This document shows positions 44,701 through 55,346 of a stretch of 64,000 bases of DNA, piece by piece. This stretch comes from Psychroserpens mesophilus. Lineage in GTDB: Bacteria > Bacteroidota > Bacteroidia > Flavobacteriales > Flavobacteriaceae. The DNA is taken from positions 310,001 to 374,000 of the forward strand of contig NZ_JXJP01000008.1 of assembly GCF_000826645.1 (NCBI RefSeq), read 5' to 3'. A program made the translations under genes and the position numbers. The notes below the pieces were generated by a model, which ran no database searches, was not told the origin of the DNA, and was given only the letters and a program-made list of their open reading frames with translations. The number at the start of each line of letters is the position of its first letter. Within the stretch, counting starts at the first letter, position 1.

Positions 44701-46014
44701 TACTGGATGTCCTTTAAGAACATTCTCTAAGATATCCCAAACAACAGGCTCTTTTCTATCTATAATTTTCTTAGCAGATTTTACAGTTTTTACAATTCCT
44801 CTTTCAATCAATTTTCTGATGATAAAAGGTTTATATAATTCTGCTGCCATATTTTTAGGCAATCCACATTCGAATAATTTTAATTCTGGTCCAACAACAA
44901 TTACAGAACGCGCAGAATAATCAACACGCTTACCAAGTAAGTTTTGACGGAAACGTCCTTGCTTACCTTTTAATGAATCTGATAATGATTTTAATGGTCT
45001 GTTAGAATCCGTTTTTACTGCTGAAGCTTTACGCGTGTTATCAAATAATGAATCTACAGATTCTTGTAACATACGTTTCTCATTACGAAGAATAACTTCA
45101 GGCGCTTTAATTTCAACTAAACGCTTTAAACGGTTGTTACGAATAATAACACGACGATATAAATCATTTAAATCTGATGTTGCAAAACGTCCACCATCTA
45201 AAGGCACTAATGGTCTTAATTCTGGCGGAATGATTGGAATAGCCTTCATGATCATCCATTCTGGCTTATTCTCTCTGTTTAAGTTTGAATCTCTAAACGC
45301 TTCAACAACCTGTAAACGTTTTAATGCTTCAGTTTTACGTTGTTTAGAGGTTTCAGTGTTTGCTTTATGACGCAACTCAAATGATAAATCATCTAAATCA
45401 ATTCTAGCTAAAAGGTCGATTAAGCATTCCGCTCCCATTTTAGCAATAAATTTATTTGGATCAGTATCTTCTAAGTATTGATTTTCTTTCGGAAGTGTTT
45501 CAAGAATGTTTAAATATTCTTCTTCAGTTAAGAAATCCATTTTTTGTAATGGTTCACCTTCAGCATTCATTGCATCACCTGGTTGAATAACCACATAGCG
45601 CTCATAATAGATAATCATATCTAGACGCTTAGATGGTAAACCAAGTAAATATCCTATTTTATTTGGTAACGAACGGAAGTACCAGATATGAGCAACAGGC
45701 ACAACAAGATTGATGTGTCCTACTCTATCACGACGTACTTTCTTTTCAGTTACTTCAACACCACAACGGTCACAAACGATACCTTTGTAGCGTATTCTTT
45801 TATATTTACCACAAGCACATTCAAAATCCTTTACAGGACCAAAAATACGCTCACAGAATAAACCATCACGTTCAGGTTTATGTGTTCGATAATTAATAGT
45901 TTCTGGTTTTAAAACTTCACCACGAGACGCTGCTAAAACAGATTCTGGAGATGCTAGACCAATAGAGATTTTACTAAATCTCTGAATTGTATTCTTATCT
46001 TGTCTTCTTGCCAT
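41713..46014 (-). CDS. rpoC: DNA-directed RNA polymerase subunit beta'
   Basis: 1,433 residues from [13 protein letters not shown] (the longest frame starts 8 codons earlier at 46038 and is less likely). N-terminal zinc ribbon [23 protein letters not shown]; the catalytic NADFDGDQM motif (three Asp ligands of the active-site magnesium, [19 protein letters not shown]); second zinc site [16 protein letters not shown]; a trigger loop around [22 protein letters not shown]. Long beta' insertions typical of Bacteroidota lie between the C-terminal blocks. It follows rpoB after 74 bases and is the last gene of the rpl-rpo transcript. Confidence 0.98.
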   Translation of the reverse strand: MARRQDKNTIQRFSKISIGLASPESVLAASRGEVLKPETINYRTHKPERDGLFCERIFGPVKDFECACGKYKRIRYKGIVCDRCGVEVTEKKVRRDRVGHINLVVPVAHIWYFRSLPNKIGYLLGLPSKRLDMIIYYERYVVIQPGDAMNAEGEPLQKMDFLTEEEYLNILETLPKENQYLEDTDPNKFIAKMGAECLIDLLARIDLDDLSFELRHKANTETSKQRKTEALKRLQVVEAFRDSNLNRENKPEWMIMKAIPIIPPELRPLVPLDGGRFATSDLNDLYRRVIIRNNRLKRLVEIKAPEVILRNEKRMLQESVDSLFDNTRKASAVKTDSNRPLKSLSDSLKGKQGRFRQNLLGKRVDYSARSVIVVGPELKLFECGLPKNMAAELYKPFIIRKLIERGIVKTVKSAKKIIDRKEPVVWDILENVLKGHPVLLNRAPTLHRLGIQAFQPKLIEGKAIQLHPLVCTAFNADFDGDQMAVHLPLGPEAILEAQLLMLASHNILNPANGSPVTVPSQDMVLGLYYMTKHRKSDKDYTVKGEGLTFYSPEEVTIAYNEKKVDLNAGIKVRTQDFNEEGELTTQIIETTVGRVLFNEKVPAAAGYINEVLTKKSLRDIIHGILKKTSVPETAAFLDEIKTQGYKFAFQGGLSFSLGDIIIPAEKQSMIDKANGLVDGIMGNYNMGLITNNERYNQVIDIWTSTNAELTELSMKRIREDQQGFNSVFMMLDSGARGSKEQIRQLTGMRGLMAKPKKSNAGGGEIIENPILSNFKEGLSILEYFISTHGARKGLADTALKTADAGYLTRRLVDVSQDVIIYSEDCGTLRGIEVNPLKKNEEIIETLEARIVGRTSLNDVYDPITEELLVEAGGHIDDNIAKRIGQSPLDAVEVRSALTCEAKKGICSKCYGRNLATGKMVQRGEAVGVVAAQSIGEPGTQLTLRTFHVGGIAGNISEENKLTVKFDGIAEIEDLKTVKTKDSEGKEVDVVISRTSELKLVDAKTGITLSTNNIPYGSFIYVKPGEKVKAGDVICQWDPYNGVIISEFAGKVRYENIEQGITYQVEIDEQTGFQEKVISESRNKKLIPTLHIEDAKGEAIRSYNLPVGAHLMIDDGEKIKVGKILVKIPRKSAKAGDITGGLPRVTELFEARNPSNPAVVSEIDGVVSFGKIKRGNREIIIESKLGEIKKYLVKLSNQILVQENDYVKAGMPLSDGSITPNDILNIKGPSAVQQYLVNEVQEVYRLQGVKINDKHFEVVVRQMMRKVRIIDSGDTIFLEDQLAHKADFIEENDKIFGMKVVEDAGDSETLKPGQILTARELRDENSILRREDKALAVARDAKPATATPILQGITRASLQTKSFISAASFQETTKVLNEAAVNAKVDDLEGLKENVIVGHRIPAGTGVRKFDNIIVGSKEEFNEMMKAKEEMNYN

Positions 46015-46039
46015 TTCTTTATAGTATTCAGTGATCAAT

Positions 46040-46071
46040 ATTCAGCTAACAGTTAAGACTGCTAACTGAAT
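46040..46071 (-). other. Inverted repeat in the rpoB-rpoC spacer
   Basis: ATTCAGCTAACAGT (46040-46053) pairs with ACTGCTAACTGAAT (46058-46071) with two mismatches. Copies of CTGAATA flank it on both sides. It would form a hairpin in the rpoB-rpoC mRNA. Confidence 0.55.
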
Positions 46072-46088
46072 ACTGTAGACTGTTTTAA

Positions 46089-49000
46089 TTATTCTTCTAA
46101 TCTAATATCTAATCCTAATCCTTTCAATTCGTGCATAAGTACGTTGAAAGATTCAGGTAGTCCTGGTTCTGGCATTGGCTCTCCTTTTACGATAGCTTCG
46201 TAAGTTTTAGCTCTACCTATAACATCATCAGATTTAACTGTTAAGATTTCACGTAAAGTTGCTGAAGCTCCATAAGCCTCAAGTGCCCAAACTTCCATCT
46301 CTCCAAAACGCTGACCACCAAACTGTGCTTTACCACCAAGAGGTTGTTGCGTAATTAATGAGTATGGTCCAATGGAACGTGCATGCATTTTATCGTCAAT
46401 CATGTGACCTAACTTAATCATATAAATCACACCTACAGTTGCTGGTTGATCAAAACGATCTCCTGTTCCACCGTCATATAAGTATGTATGACCAAATCTT
46501 GGCACACCAGCTTCGTCAGTAAACGCATTAATTTGATCTAGAGTTGCACCATCAAAAATAGGCGTTGCATAGGTACGTCCTAATTTTTGTCCAGCCCAAC
46601 CAAGAACCGTTTCATAAATTTGTCCGATGTTCATTCGCGATGGTACACCTAACGGATTTAATACGATATCAACAGGTGTTCCATCCTCTAAGAATGGCAT
46701 ATCCTCCTGACGAACGATACGAGCTACAATACCTTTATTTCCGTGACGTCCTGCCATCTTATCACCAACTTTTAATTTACGTTTCTTAGCAACATAAACC
46801 TTAGCCAATTTGATAATACCTGCTGGTAATTCATCACCTACAGAAATTGTAAACTTCTCACGACGCAGTGATCCCTGAAGGTCATTTTCTTTAATCTTAT
46901 AGTTGTGAATTAAATCTGCAACCAAAGAGTTTAAGTGGTCATCAGTAGTCCAAGTTCCTGAAGTTAAATGTGTATAATCATCAACAGCATTTAACATCTT
47001 AAGCGTATATTTCTTTCCTTTAGGAATGATTTCCTCACCTAAGTCATTGTAGATACCTTGAGCCGTTTTACCATTTACAAGAGCAAATAATTTTTCAACT
47101 AAAACAGCTTGTAAATCATCAAACTTCTTGTAGTAGATATTTTCTAATGCTTCAATATCTTCTTTATCTTTTGCTCTCTTACGCTTATCTTTAATTGCTC
47201 TTGAGAATAATTTCTTCTCAATAACAACACCATGTAATGAAGGCGACGCTTTTAAAGACGCATCTTTTACATCACCAGCTTTATCTCCAAAGATGGCACG
47301 TAATAATTTTTCTTCCGGAGTTGGATCAGATTCTCCTTTTGGTGTGATCTTACCAATAAGGATATCACCTGGCTTAATCTCTGCTCCGATTCTAATCATA
47401 CCGTTTTCATCAAGGTCTTTAGTAGCCTCTTCTGAAACGTTAGGAATATCATTAGTTAATTCTTCGTTACCTAATTTGGTATCTCTAACTTCTAATGAAT
47501 ATTCATCAATATGAATAGATGTAAATATGTCGTCACGAACAACTTTTTCTGAAATTACAATCGCATCCTCAAAGTTGTAACCTTTCCATGGCATAAATGC
47601 CACTTTCATGTTACGACCCAAAGCTAATTCTCCATTTTCAGTAGCATAACCCTCACAAAGCACTTGTCCTTTTTTAACCTTGTCACCTTTCACAACGATT
47701 GGCTTTAGGTTAATAGACGTACCTTGGTTAGTTTTTCTAAACTTCACTAATGGATATGTTTTGGTATCACTATCAAAACTTACCATTGCAGCTTCTTCAG
47801 AACGCTCGTATTTTATAGTAATCTCGTTAGCATCAACGTACTCAACAGTTCCATTTCCTTCAGCATTAATCAATACTCTAGAATCTGAAGCCACCTGACG
47901 TTCAAGTCCTGTTCCTACGATTGGCGCTTGCGGACGTAATAAAGGTACAGCCTGACGCATCATGTTAGATCCCATTAAGGCACGGTTGGCATCATCATGC
48001 TCTAAGAACGGAATCAACGATGCCGAAATAGACGCAATTTGGTTTGGTGCCACATCTGTATAATGAATATCTTTTGGATCCATTACTGGGAAGTCACCTT
48101 CCATACGTGCAATAATTTTATCTTCAAGAATTTTTCCGTTATCATCAACACGAATATTCGCCTGAGCGATTAACATGTCTTCTTCTTCCTCAGCACTTAA
48201 ATAGGTAGGTGCATTTTTGATATCTACGACTCCATTATCTGCTTTTCTGTAAGGTGTTTCAATGAATCCCATTGAATTCACTTTAGCATAAACAGATAAC
48301 GATGAAATTAATCCAATGTTTGGTCCTTCAGGAGTTTCAATTGGACATAATCTTCCGTAGTGCGTGTAGTGAACATCACGAACCTCGAAACCTGCTCTTT
48401 CTCTAGATAAACCTCCAGGTCCTAAAGCTGATAAACGGCGTTTGTGCGTAATCTCTGCCAATGGATTGGTTTGATCCATGAACTGAGATAGCTGGTTTGT
48501 TCCGAAGAATGAATTAATAACTGAAGATAAGGTCTTCGCGTTAATTAAATCGATTGGAGTAAATACTTCATTATCACGAACATTCATACGCTCACGAATG
48601 GTACGGGCCATACGTGCTAAACCAACACCAAACTGAGACGATAATTGCTCTCCTACTGTACGTACACGACGGTTAGATAAGTGATCAATATCATCAATCT
48701 CTGCTTTAGAATTGATAAGTTCGATTAAATATTTAATAATCGTAATGATATCTTCTTTAGTAAGCACTTGCTTATCCATTCCGATATCTAACTGTAATTT
48801 TTTGTTCATTCTATAACGACCTACTTCACCTAAAGAGTAACGTTGATCAGAAAAGAATAATTTATCAATAATACCACGTGCTGTTTCCTCATCTGGCGGC
48901 TCAGCATTACGTAATTGACGATAGATATGCTCAACAGCTTCTTTTTCAGAATTTGTTGGATCTTTCTGTAATGTATTATGTATAATTGCGTAATCTCCTT

Positions 49001-49901
49001 GTTGAGCACTTTCTTTATGTAAAAGAACAGTTTTAACACCAGCTTCAAGGATTTCCTCAATATTATCTTTATCGATGATTGTGTCACGATCTAAAACAAT
49101 TTCGTTACGTTCGATTGAGACTACTTCACCAGTGTCTTCATCTACGAAATCTTCATGCCATGTATTTAAAACACGAGCAGCTAGTTTACGACCAACAACT
49201 TTTTTAAGACCAGATTTTGATACTTTAACTTCTTCAGCAAGATCAAAAATCTCTAAAATATCTTTATCACGTTCAAAACCGATAGCTCTGAATAATGTTG
49301 TAACAGGTAACTTTTTCTTTCTGTCAATGTAAGCATACATTACCTGGTTAATATCTGTTGCAAATTCAATCCAAGATCCTTTAAAAGGAATTACTCTAGC
49401 AGAGTACAATTTTGTACCATTCGCGTGGAACGACTGGCTAAAGAATACACCTGGTGATCTATGTAATTGTGATACAACGACACGCTCTGCACCATTGATA
49501 CAGAATGTTCCACTAGGCGTCATATAAGGAATTGTTCCTAAATATACATCTTGAACGATAGTTTCAAAGTCTTCATGCTCTGGATCTGTACAATACAGTT
49601 TTAAACGTGCTTTTAGTGGCACACTGTAAGTTAGTCCTCTTTCGATACATTCTTCAATTGAATAACGTGGTGGATCAATAAAATAATCCAAAAATTCTAA
49701 TACGAATTGGTTACGTGTATCTGTAATAGGAAAATTTTCCATGAAGGTATTGTAGAGCCCTTCATTGCCTCTTTCTTCTGATTTTGTCTCTAACTGGAAA
49801 AAATCCTGAAAGGATTTAATTTGAATATCCAGGAAATCTGGGTATTCAGTTCTGTTTACTATGGAAGAGAAATTTAATCTTTCAGCTGTATTTGCTAACA
49901 T
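46089..49901 (-). CDS. rpoB: DNA-directed RNA polymerase subunit beta
   Basis: 1,270 residues. Characteristic regions: the rifampicin-binding segment [40 protein letters not shown], the KVxHG-type [17 protein letters not shown] near the active site, and the C-terminal [24 protein letters not shown] that contacts beta'. In the rifampicin region the normally conserved residues read D-Q-T-N-P-L and T-H-K-R-R, with no obvious resistance substitution. It is separated from rplL by a 124-base spacer holding a strong hairpin. Confidence 0.98.
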   Translation of the reverse strand: MLANTAERLNFSSIVNRTEYPDFLDIQIKSFQDFFQLETKSEERGNEGLYNTFMENFPITDTRNQFVLEFLDYFIDPPRYSIEECIERGLTYSVPLKARLKLYCTDPEHEDFETIVQDVYLGTIPYMTPSGTFCINGAERVVVSQLHRSPGVFFSQSFHANGTKLYSARVIPFKGSWIEFATDINQVMYAYIDRKKKLPVTTLFRAIGFERDKDILEIFDLAEEVKVSKSGLKKVVGRKLAARVLNTWHEDFVDEDTGEVVSIERNEIVLDRDTIIDKDNIEEILEAGVKTVLLHKESAQQGDYAIIHNTLQKDPTNSEKEAVEHIYRQLRNAEPPDEETARGIIDKLFFSDQRYSLGEVGRYRMNKKLQLDIGMDKQVLTKEDIITIIKYLIELINSKAEIDDIDHLSNRRVRTVGEQLSSQFGVGLARMARTIRERMNVRDNEVFTPIDLINAKTLSSVINSFFGTNQLSQFMDQTNPLAEITHKRRLSALGPGGLSRERAGFEVRDVHYTHYGRLCPIETPEGPNIGLISSLSVYAKVNSMGFIETPYRKADNGVVDIKNAPTYLSAEEEEDMLIAQANIRVDDNGKILEDKIIARMEGDFPVMDPKDIHYTDVAPNQIASISASLIPFLEHDDANRALMGSNMMRQAVPLLRPQAPIVGTGLERQVASDSRVLINAEGNGTVEYVDANEITIKYERSEEAAMVSFDSDTKTYPLVKFRKTNQGTSINLKPIVVKGDKVKKGQVLCEGYATENGELALGRNMKVAFMPWKGYNFEDAIVISEKVVRDDIFTSIHIDEYSLEVRDTKLGNEELTNDIPNVSEEATKDLDENGMIRIGAEIKPGDILIGKITPKGESDPTPEEKLLRAIFGDKAGDVKDASLKASPSLHGVVIEKKLFSRAIKDKRKRAKDKEDIEALENIYYKKFDDLQAVLVEKLFALVNGKTAQGIYNDLGEEIIPKGKKYTLKMLNAVDDYTHLTSGTWTTDDHLNSLVADLIHNYKIKENDLQGSLRREKFTISVGDELPAGIIKLAKVYVAKKRKLKVGDKMAGRHGNKGIVARIVRQEDMPFLEDGTPVDIVLNPLGVPSRMNIGQIYETVLGWAGQKLGRTYATPIFDGATLDQINAFTDEAGVPRFGHTYLYDGGTGDRFDQPATVGVIYMIKLGHMIDDKMHARSIGPYSLITQQPLGGKAQFGGQRFGEMEVWALEAYGASATLREILTVKSDDVIGRAKTYEAIVKGEPMPEPGLPESFNVLMHELKGLGLDIRLEE

Positions 49902-49965
49902 CGATGAACGAGATTTTGATTAAAAAAAAATTTGTTTTTTTGCGTACGCTTTATATACACAAAAG

Positions 49966-50003
49966 GGTTTAGGTCATTCCGACTAATTCGAAAGACCTAA
50001 ACC
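49966..50003 (-). terminator. Hairpin between rplL and rpoB, probable attenuator
   Basis: GGTTTAGGTC / GACCTAAACC, a perfect 10-bp stem (49966-49975 with 49994-50003) followed on the minus strand by CTTTTGTG. The weak T-run suggests partial termination, as known for the rplL-rpoB attenuator of enteric bacteria. Confidence 0.65.
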
Positions 50004-50025
50004 ATAATTTGTAGGTTTGTTAAGC

Positions 50026-50403
50026 TTACTTAAGCTCAACCTCTGCTCCTGCTTCTTCTAATTGAGATTTTAGAGCTTCAGCTTCATCTTTAGCTACACC
50101 TTCTTTGATTGCACTTGGTGCTTCATCAACTAAACCTTTAGCTTCTTTTAATCCTAAACCAGTTAATTCTTTAACTAATTTTACAACAGCTAATTTAGAA
50201 CCACCTGCTGCTTTAAGGATTACGTCGAATTCTGATTTTTCTTCAGCTGCGTCTCCACCTGCTGCAGCTCCACCTGCTGCTACTGCTACTGCAGCTGCTG
50301 CTGGTTCGATACCATATTCGTCTTTTAATATTGTAGCTAATTCATTAACTTCTTTTACTGTTAAATTAACTAATTGTTCTGCGAAATCTTTTAAATCTGC
50401 CAT
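50026..50403 (-). CDS. rplL: 50S ribosomal protein L7/L12
   Basis: 125 residues: helical N-terminal dimerisation domain ([23 protein letters not shown]), an Ala/Gly-rich flexible hinge ([16 protein letters not shown]), then the C-terminal domain [22 protein letters not shown] and [15 protein letters not shown] which recruits translation factors. Lies 58 bases after rplJ. Confidence 0.97.
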   Translation of the reverse strand: MADLKDFAEQLVNLTVKEVNELATILKDEYGIEPAAAAVAVAAGGAAAGGDAAEEKSEFDVILKAAGGSKLAVVKLVKELTGLGLKEAKGLVDEAPSAIKEGVAKDEAEALKSQLEEAGAEVELK

Positions 50404-50461
50404 TTCTACCGTTTTTAATAATTTTTAATAATATAATTTGTTTAAGTGCGTACTTAATTGA

Positions 50462-50983
50462 TTATCCTTCTTTTTCGGATAATGTTTTGATAATACCTGC
50501 TATTGTTCCACCACCTGATTTAAGTGCTGAAATAACATTCTTAGCTGGTGACTGTAATAATCCAATGATATCTCCAATCAACTCTTCTTTAGACTTGATA
50601 TCAACGAGCATATCTAATTGATCATCTCCAAGATAAATAGCCTCTTCGATAAAAGCTCCTTTAAGCAATGGCTTATCAGATTTTTTACGGAAGGCTTTAA
50701 TAACTTTAGCTGGAGCGTTACCAGTTTCAGAATACATCACAGATGTATTACCTTTTAAAACTGTAGGAAGGTCTCCGAAATCTCTGTCGGAAGCTTCCAT
50801 AGCTTTAGTTAATAATGTATTTTTTACTACGCTTAATTGCACGTTTGCTTTAAAACAAGCGCGACGTAAGTCTGAAGTGTTACCTGCATTTAATCCTGAG
50901 ATATCAGCAAGATAAATATTTGTATTATCTGCTAATTGAGCAGTTAACTCTTCAATTACTTGTGATTTTTCTTGTCTTGTCAT
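50462..50983 (-). CDS. rplJ: 50S ribosomal protein L10
   Basis: 173 residues; ribosomal-stalk base that binds L7/L12 dimers and autoregulates translation in other bacteria. Blocks: TRQEKSQVIEELTAQL, IYLADISGLNAGNTSDLR, VVKNTLLTKAMEAS, and KKSDKPLLKGAFIEEAIYLG. The C-terminal helix (VISALKSGGGTIAGIIKTLS) is where L7/L12 binds. 20 bases after rplA; no long leader, so L10-mediated control would act elsewhere. Confidence 0.95.
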   Translation of the reverse strand: MTRQEKSQVIEELTAQLADNTNIYLADISGLNAGNTSDLRRACFKANVQLSVVKNTLLTKAMEASDRDFGDLPTVLKGNTSVMYSETGNAPAKVIKAFRKKSDKPLLKGAFIEEAIYLGDDQLDMLVDIKSKEELIGDIIGLLQSPAKNVISALKSGGGTIAGIIKTLSEKEG

Positions 50984-51003
50984 AATAATAAAGATTTAAC
51001 TAC

Positions 51004-51693
51004 TTAACTTATTTTAGGATCAACAGCAATACTAGGACTCATTGTACTAGACATGAAGATACTCTTCATATATACACCTTTTGATGCCGTTGGTTTCAAT
51101 TTATTCAAAGTGGTTAACAATTCCATTGCATTGTCCTGTAATTTATCAGCACTAAAAGACGCTTTACCTATAGGCGCATGTACAATTCCTGTTTTATCAA
51201 CTTTAAAATCGATTTTACCAGCTTTAACTTCAGCTACTGCTTTAGCAACATCCATAGTTACTGTTCCTGTTTTTGGATTTGGCATTAAACCTCTTGGACC
51301 TAATACTCTACCTAAAGGACCTAATTTACCCATAATAGCAGGCATTGTAACGATAACGTCAACATCTGTCCAACCATTTTTGATTTTTTCAAGGTATTCA
51401 TCAAGTCCGACGTAGTCAGCTCCAGCAGCTTTAGCTTCTTCCTCTTTATCAGGAGTAACCAATGCTAGAACTTTCATGTCTTTACCTGTTCCATGTGGAA
51501 GTGACACAACACCTCTAACCATTTGATTGGCTTTACGAGGATCTACACCTAATCTTACTGCTAAATCAACTGAAGCATCAAATTTTGTGTATGTGATTTC
51601 CTTTAATAATGCTGAAGCTTCTTGAAGAGAATACAATTTATTCTTTTCAACTTTAGCCATAGCTTCTTTTCTCTTTTTTGTTATTCTTGCCAT
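51004..51693 (-). CDS. rplA: 50S ribosomal protein L1
   Basis: 229 residues; binds 23S rRNA at the L1 stalk and can repress its own operon. Blocks: [55 protein letters not shown], and [25 protein letters not shown] (quoted here only in part as [15 protein letters not shown]). Starts 11 bases after the rplK stop. Confidence 0.97.
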   Translation of the reverse strand: MARITKKRKEAMAKVEKNKLYSLQEASALLKEITYTKFDASVDLAVRLGVDPRKANQMVRGVVSLPHGTGKDMKVLALVTPDKEEEAKAAGADYVGLDEYLEKIKNGWTDVDVIVTMPAIMGKLGPLGRVLGPRGLMPNPKTGTVTMDVAKAVAEVKAGKIDFKVDKTGIVHAPIGKASFSADKLQDNAMELLTTLNKLKPTASKGVYMKSIFMSSTMSPSIAVDPKIS

Positions 51694-51704
51694 TTCAAAA
51701 ATTT

Positions 51705-52145
51705 TTAGTTAGGTGCTTCTCCACCTTTAACTGTGATTCCCATTGATCTTGCAGTACCAGCAACCATCTTCATAGCAGATCCGATTTCAAATGCATTTAA
51801 ATCTTGCATTTTATCTTCTGCGATGGCTTTTACTTGATCCCAAGTTACTTTTGCAACTTTTTTTCTGTTCGGTTCTCCAGATCCTTTCTTTACTTTGGCC
51901 GCTTCTAATAATTGTACCGCTGCAGGAGGTGTTTTAATCACGAAATCAAAAGACTTGTCTTTGTAAACAGAAATAACAACTGGAAGAACTTTACCAGGTT
52001 TATCCTGAGTTCTAGCGTTGAATTGTTTACAAAATTCCATGATATTAACTCCAGCAGCACCTAAAGCGGGTCCAACCGGTGGCGACGGATTCGCTGCACC
52101 TCCCCGAACTTGTAATTTAACTACTTTACCTAATTCTTTTGCCAT
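51705..52145 (-). CDS. rplK: 50S ribosomal protein L11
   Basis: 146 residues; forms the GTPase-associated centre with 23S r[26 protein letters not shown] is the proline-rich N-terminal domain ([18 protein letters not shown]), followed by [23 protein letters not shown] and the C-terminal [12 protein letters not shown]. First ribosomal protein gene after nusG (76 bases). Confidence 0.97.
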   Translation of the reverse strand: MAKELGKVVKLQVRGGAANPSPPVGPALGAAGVNIMEFCKQFNARTQDKPGKVLPVVISVYKDKSFDFVIKTPPAAVQLLEAAKVKKGSGEPNRKKVAKVTWDQVKAIAEDKMQDLNAFEIGSAMKMVAGTARSMGITVKGGEAPN

Positions 52146-52221
52146 TTTACTTGTTTTAGTTTTGTATCTCTTTTATTATAATAGGAAGCTAAAAGATATA
52201 CTATCTATATTGTAACAATTA

Positions 52222-52782
52222 TTATACTTTTTCTACTTGCATATAACTTAATTCTAATGGTGTTTTTCTTCCGAAAATTTTAACCATAACTTCAAGTTTA
52301 CGCTTTTCTTCATTAATTTTTTCGATGGTCCCATCAAATCCATTAAATGGTCCGTCAATAACTTTAACAGTTTCTCCGATTGTGAAAGGTATTGCCACAT
52401 TCACATCTGCATCAACAGATAATTCATCGACCTTACCTAACATTCTATTAACTTCAGACTGTCTTAACGGAACAGGATCTCCTCCTTTGGTTTCCCCTAA
52501 AAAACCGATAACATTAGTTATTGATTTAATAATATGAGGAATCTCACCGCTTAAATTTGCCTGAATCATTATATAACCAGGAAAGTAAACACGTTCCTTA
52601 TTTATTTTTTTTCCGTTACGGATTTGAATTACTTTTTCAGTAGGCACTAGTACCTGATCGATAAAATCTTCTAAACCTAATCTAGCGATTTCATTTTCTA
52701 TGTAAGCTTTAATTTTATTTTCTTGACCACTTACAGCTCTAACTACGTACCATTTTTTATTTACACTTGTCTCAGACATCAT
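52222..52782 (-). CDS. nusG: Transcription termination/antitermination protein NusG
   Basis: 186 residues: NGN domain from KKWYVVRAVSGQENKIKAYIENE, binding RNA polymerase across its cleft, then a KOW domain at ETVKVIDGPFNGFDGTIEKI. Two methionines begin the frame; the second (52779) would be equally good. Located after secE in the usual order. Confidence 0.96.
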   Translation of the reverse strand: MMSETSVNKKWYVVRAVSGQENKIKAYIENEIARLGLEDFIDQVLVPTEKVIQIRNGKKINKERVYFPGYIMIQANLSGEIPHIIKSITNVIGFLGETKGGDPVPLRQSEVNRMLGKVDELSVDADVNVAIPFTIGETVKVIDGPFNGFDGTIEKINEEKRKLEVMVKIFGRKTPLELSYMQVEKV

Positions 52783-52801
52783 TTTTTGCTTTTACAATTT
52801 G

Positions 52802-52993
52802 TTATATCAACTCAAAATATGCCTTGATAACCTTACTGAAAACAGTATCAACTCCCCAAATAGCTAATGAAAAAATTATGGAGAACACAGCAACTAAAAT
52901 AGTTAAGCTTTGCGCCTCAGACCATGCTGGCCAAGTCACGTTGTTTTTTAATTCTTCAAAAGATTCTTTAATGTAATTTACAATTCCTGCCAT
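52802..52993 (-). CDS. secE: Preprotein translocase subunit SecE
   Basis: 63 residues from MAGIVNYIKESFEEL (upstream frame to 53011 rejected as leader). Single membrane segment SLTILVAVFSIIFSLAIWGVDTVF preceded by the NNVTWPAWSEAQ motif typical of bacterial SecE. It clamps SecY in the translocase. Lies between tRNA-Trp and nusG. Confidence 0.92.
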   Translation of the reverse strand: MAGIVNYIKESFEELKNNVTWPAWSEAQSLTILVAVFSIIFSLAIWGVDTVFSKVIKAYFELI

Positions 52994-53082
52994 TTGATTT
53001 TGTATTTGCACACTTCGACTTAACTCAGTGTAAACTTATTTAAGAGATTTTTTAATAAAAAACATCCCTGTTTTAACTCATT

Positions 53083-53155
53083 GCACGGGTTGAGAGACTC
53101 GAACTCCCGACACCTGGTTTTGGAGACCAGTGCTCTACCAACTGAGCTAAACCCG
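53083..53155 (-). tRNA. tRNA-Trp (anticodon CCA)
   Basis: Acceptor ACGGGTT/AACCCGT, D-arm AGCTCAGTTGGTAGAGC, anticodon stem CTGGT/ACCAG with loop CTCCAAA (anticodon CCA), T-arm GGGAGTTCGAGTCTC. 73 nt with G discriminator and no encoded 3' CCA. Located between tuf and secE, the common bacterial position. Confidence 0.97.
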
Positions 53156-53167
53156 TAAATATAAATC

Positions 53168-53194
53168 AAGGCGTTCGCCTTTGACGAACACCTT
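53168..53194 (-). terminator. Hairpin after tuf
   Basis: AAGGTGTTCG / CGAACGCCTT (one G-T pair) as read on the minus strand, about 25 bases after the tuf stop. No strong T-run, so it may process or only partly terminate the transcript running into tRNA-Trp and secE. Confidence 0.55.
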
Positions 53195-53219
53195 AATTCA
53201 TATTTATATAATAAATATT

Positions 53220-54407
53220 TTAGTCTAAAATCTCAGTAACCTGACCTGCACCTACTGTTCTACCACCTTCACGGATCGCAAAACGTAAACCTACGTTCAT
53301 TGCAATTGGTTGAATTAATTCAACAGTAATAGTTAAGTTATCTCCAGGCATTACCATTTCAACTCCATCAGGAAGCGCAATGTTTCCAGTTACGTCAGTT
53401 GTACGAACGTAGAACTGAGGACGGTAGTTATTATGGAATGGAGTATGACGTCCACCTTCTTCTTTTTTAAGGATATAAACCTCAGCTTTAAATTTAGCGT
53501 GTGGTGTTACAGAACCTGGCTTAGTAATAACCATACCTCTTGAGATTTGAGTTTTCTCAATACCTCTTAATAAGATACCTGCGTTATCTCCAGCTTCACC
53601 TCTGTTAAGGATTTGACGGAACATTTCAATACCAGTAATAGTAGAAGTTAATTTCTCAGCTCCCATACCAATGATCTCAACTGGATCACCTGTGTTAGCA
53701 ACACCAGTTTCGATACGACCTGTAGCAACAGTTCCACGACCAGTAATTGAGAAAACATCTTCAATTGGCATTAAGAAAGGCTTATCCATATCACGTACTG
53801 GCTCTTCAATCCAATTATCAACAGCTTCCATAAGCTCCATTACTGTATCTACCCACTTTTGCTCACCGTTAAGCGCACCTAAAGCAGAACCAGCAATTAC
53901 AGGACCATTATCTCCATCATATTCGTAGAATGATAATAAATCTCTAATTTCCATTTCAACCAACTCTAACAACTCCTCATCATCAACCATATCCACTTTA
54001 TTCATGAATACTACAATACGAGGAATTCCTACCTGACGTCCTAAAAGGATGTGCTCACGAGTTTGTGGCATCGGACCATCTGTAGCAGCTACAACTAAAA
54101 TTGCACCATCCATTTGAGCAGCACCTGTAACCATGTTCTTTACGTAATCGGCGTGACCTGGACAGTCAACGTGAGCGTAGTGACGATTAGCAGTTGCGTA
54201 TTCAACGTGTGATGTATTAATTGTAATACCTCTTTCTTTTTCTTCTGGAGCGTTATCAATTTGATCAAATGATCTTGCTTCTGATAAACCTGCATCAGCT
54301 AATACTTTAGTAATAGCAGCAGTTAAAGTTGTTTTACCGTGATCTACGTGTCCAATAGTACCTATGTTAAGGTGTGGTTTTGAACGATCGAAAGTTGCCT
54401 TTGCCAT
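53220..54407 (-). CDS. tuf: Elongation factor Tu
   Basis: 395 residues; delivers aminoacyl-tRNA to the ribosome. G1 [14 protein letters not shown] at 18-31, switch [17 protein letters not shown]3 [12 protein letters not shown]4 NKVDMVDD, then domain II with [12 protein letters not shown] and domain III ending [11 protein letters not shown]. Single copy in this window, downstream of the four-tRNA cluster and upstream of tRNA-Trp. Confidence 0.98.
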   Translation of the reverse strand: MAKATFDRSKPHLNIGTIGHVDHGKTTLTAAITKVLADAGLSEARSFDQIDNAPEEKERGITINTSHVEYATANRHYAHVDCPGHADYVKNMVTGAAQMDGAILVVAATDGPMPQTREHILLGRQVGIPRIVVFMNKVDMVDDEELLELVEMEIRDLLSFYEYDGDNGPVIAGSALGALNGEQKWVDTVMELMEAVDNWIEEPVRDMDKPFLMPIEDVFSITGRGTVATGRIETGVANTGDPVEIIGMGAEKLTSTITGIEMFRQILNRGEAGDNAGILLRGIEKTQISRGMVITKPGSVTPHAKFKAEVYILKKEEGGRHTPFHNNYRPQFYVRTTDVTGNIALPDGVEMVMPGDNLTITVELIQPIAMNVGLRFAIREGGRTVGAGQVTEILD

Positions 54408-54467
54408 GTTTAATTTATTTAATCTTATTTATATTAGTGTTCAATTTAATTCTATACAACAAAAAAG

Positions 54468-54539
54468 AGCCAATGACGAGATTTGAACTCGTGACCTCTT
54501 CCTTACCAAGGAAACGCTCTACCCCTGAGCTACACCGGC
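54468..54539 (-). tRNA. tRNA-Thr (anticodon GGT)
   Basis: Acceptor GCCGGTG/CATTGGC, D-arm AGCTCAGGGGTAGAGC, anticodon stem TTTCC/GGAAG with loop TTGGTAA (anticodon GGT), T-arm CACGAGTTCAAATCTCG. 72 nt, T discriminator. Confidence 0.95.
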
Positions 54540-54572
54540 GTAAAGTGTTTATTTCCTCATTTAATAATGAGA

Positions 54573-54590
54573 TTCCTGCCTTCGCAGGAA
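54573..54590. repeat. REP-like palindrome TTCCTGC-CTTC-GCAGGAA, copy 2
   Basis: Located between tRNA-Thr and tRNA-Gly. Same arms as the copy at 41688-41705; loop CTTC instead of CTCC. Confidence 0.7.
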
Positions 54591-54596
54591 TTTTAG

Positions 54597-54669
54597 AGCG
54601 AGAGACCGGGTTCGAACCGGCGACATTCAGCTTGGAAGGCTGACGCTCTACCAACTGAGCTACTCTCGC
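54597..54669 (-). tRNA. tRNA-Gly (anticodon TCC)
   Basis: Acceptor GCGAGAG/CTCTCGC, D-arm AGCTCAGTTGGTAGAGC, anticodon stem TCAGC/GCTGA with loop CTTCCAA (anticodon TCC), T-arm CCGGTTCGAACCCGG. 73 nt. Confidence 0.97.
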
Positions 54670-54704
54670 ATTTTTACAACTATATTACAAGTTGAAGGTA
54701 TTTG

Positions 54705-54786
<82 letters not shown>

Positions 54787-54840
54787 AATTTTAAAGAACT
54801 TTGCTAAAACTAACACTTGTTGATTTTAGACTTTTTTAAG

Positions 54841-54914
54841 AGCCGATGGAGGGACTCGAACCCACGACCTGCTGATTACAAATCAGCTGCTCTAGCCAGC
54901 TGAGCTACATCGGC
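54841..54914 (-). tRNA. tRNA-Thr (anticodon TGT), copy 2
   Basis: Same 74-nt sequence as the isolated gene at 27734, with loop TTTGTAA (anticodon TGT). First tRNA of the Thr-Tyr-Gly-Thr cluster preceding tuf. Confidence 0.97.
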
Positions 54915-54935
54915 TTTTATATAACTTTTTTGCTA

Positions 54936-54964
54936 TAAAAAAAGCCCGCTATTTCTAACGGACT
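54936..54964 (-). terminator. Intrinsic terminator of raiA
   Basis: AGTCCG / CGGGCT stem with a 10-base loop followed by a T-run on the minus strand, just before the tRNA cluster. Confidence 0.7.
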
Positions 54965-55015
54965 GCAAATGTAAAGATTTATTTATTTATTCAAAACATT
55001 TTTTGAAAAATTTTA

Positions 55016-55324
55016 CTACATATGTGCTCTTAATTTTTCTTTTCGCTTTTTTAATTGTCTTTCTAACGATGAAACTGCCATATCTGTCCCTTCTTCAAAA
55101 GTTTTACATTGTTTCTTTACAACGAAACTATCACCAGGTACATTTACTCTAGCTTCAAATATTTTATTTTCCTTATCACTTGTGTTTTCAACTTTCAAAT
55201 AGACATCAGAATCAATAACCTTATCATAAAATAAATCTAACTTATTCATTCGTTTTTGAATAAAATCAATTAGCTTTTTGTCTGCGTTAAAATTTACGGA
55301 TTGCGTGTTTACCTTCATATTCAA
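55016..55324 (-). CDS. raiA: Ribosome hibernation / translation inhibitor protein (HPF/RaiA family, short form)
   Basis: 102 residues: KVNTQSVNFNADKKLIDFIQKRMNKLD, then VKKQCKTFEEGTDMAVSSLERQLKKRKEKL. Beta-alpha-beta-beta-beta-alpha fold of the S30AE family, which binds the decoding region of the 30S subunit in stationary phase. No C-terminal dimerisation domain, so it is the short type. Start may also be the second Met (55318). Follows xerC after 22 bases. Confidence 0.9.
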   Translation of the reverse strand: MNMKVNTQSVNFNADKKLIDFIQKRMNKLDLFYDKVIDSDVYLKVENTSDKENKIFEARVNVPGDSFVVKKQCKTFEEGTDMAVSSLERQLKKRKEKLRAHM

Positions 55325-55346
55325 TCAATTATTTGGTTAGACAATA

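Noticed and set aside
50105-50428. Antisense frame opposite rplL, and similar long frames opposite rpoC and rpoB (e.g. 45035-45370)
   Set aside because: These mirror the codon composition of highly conserved genes and show no family features.
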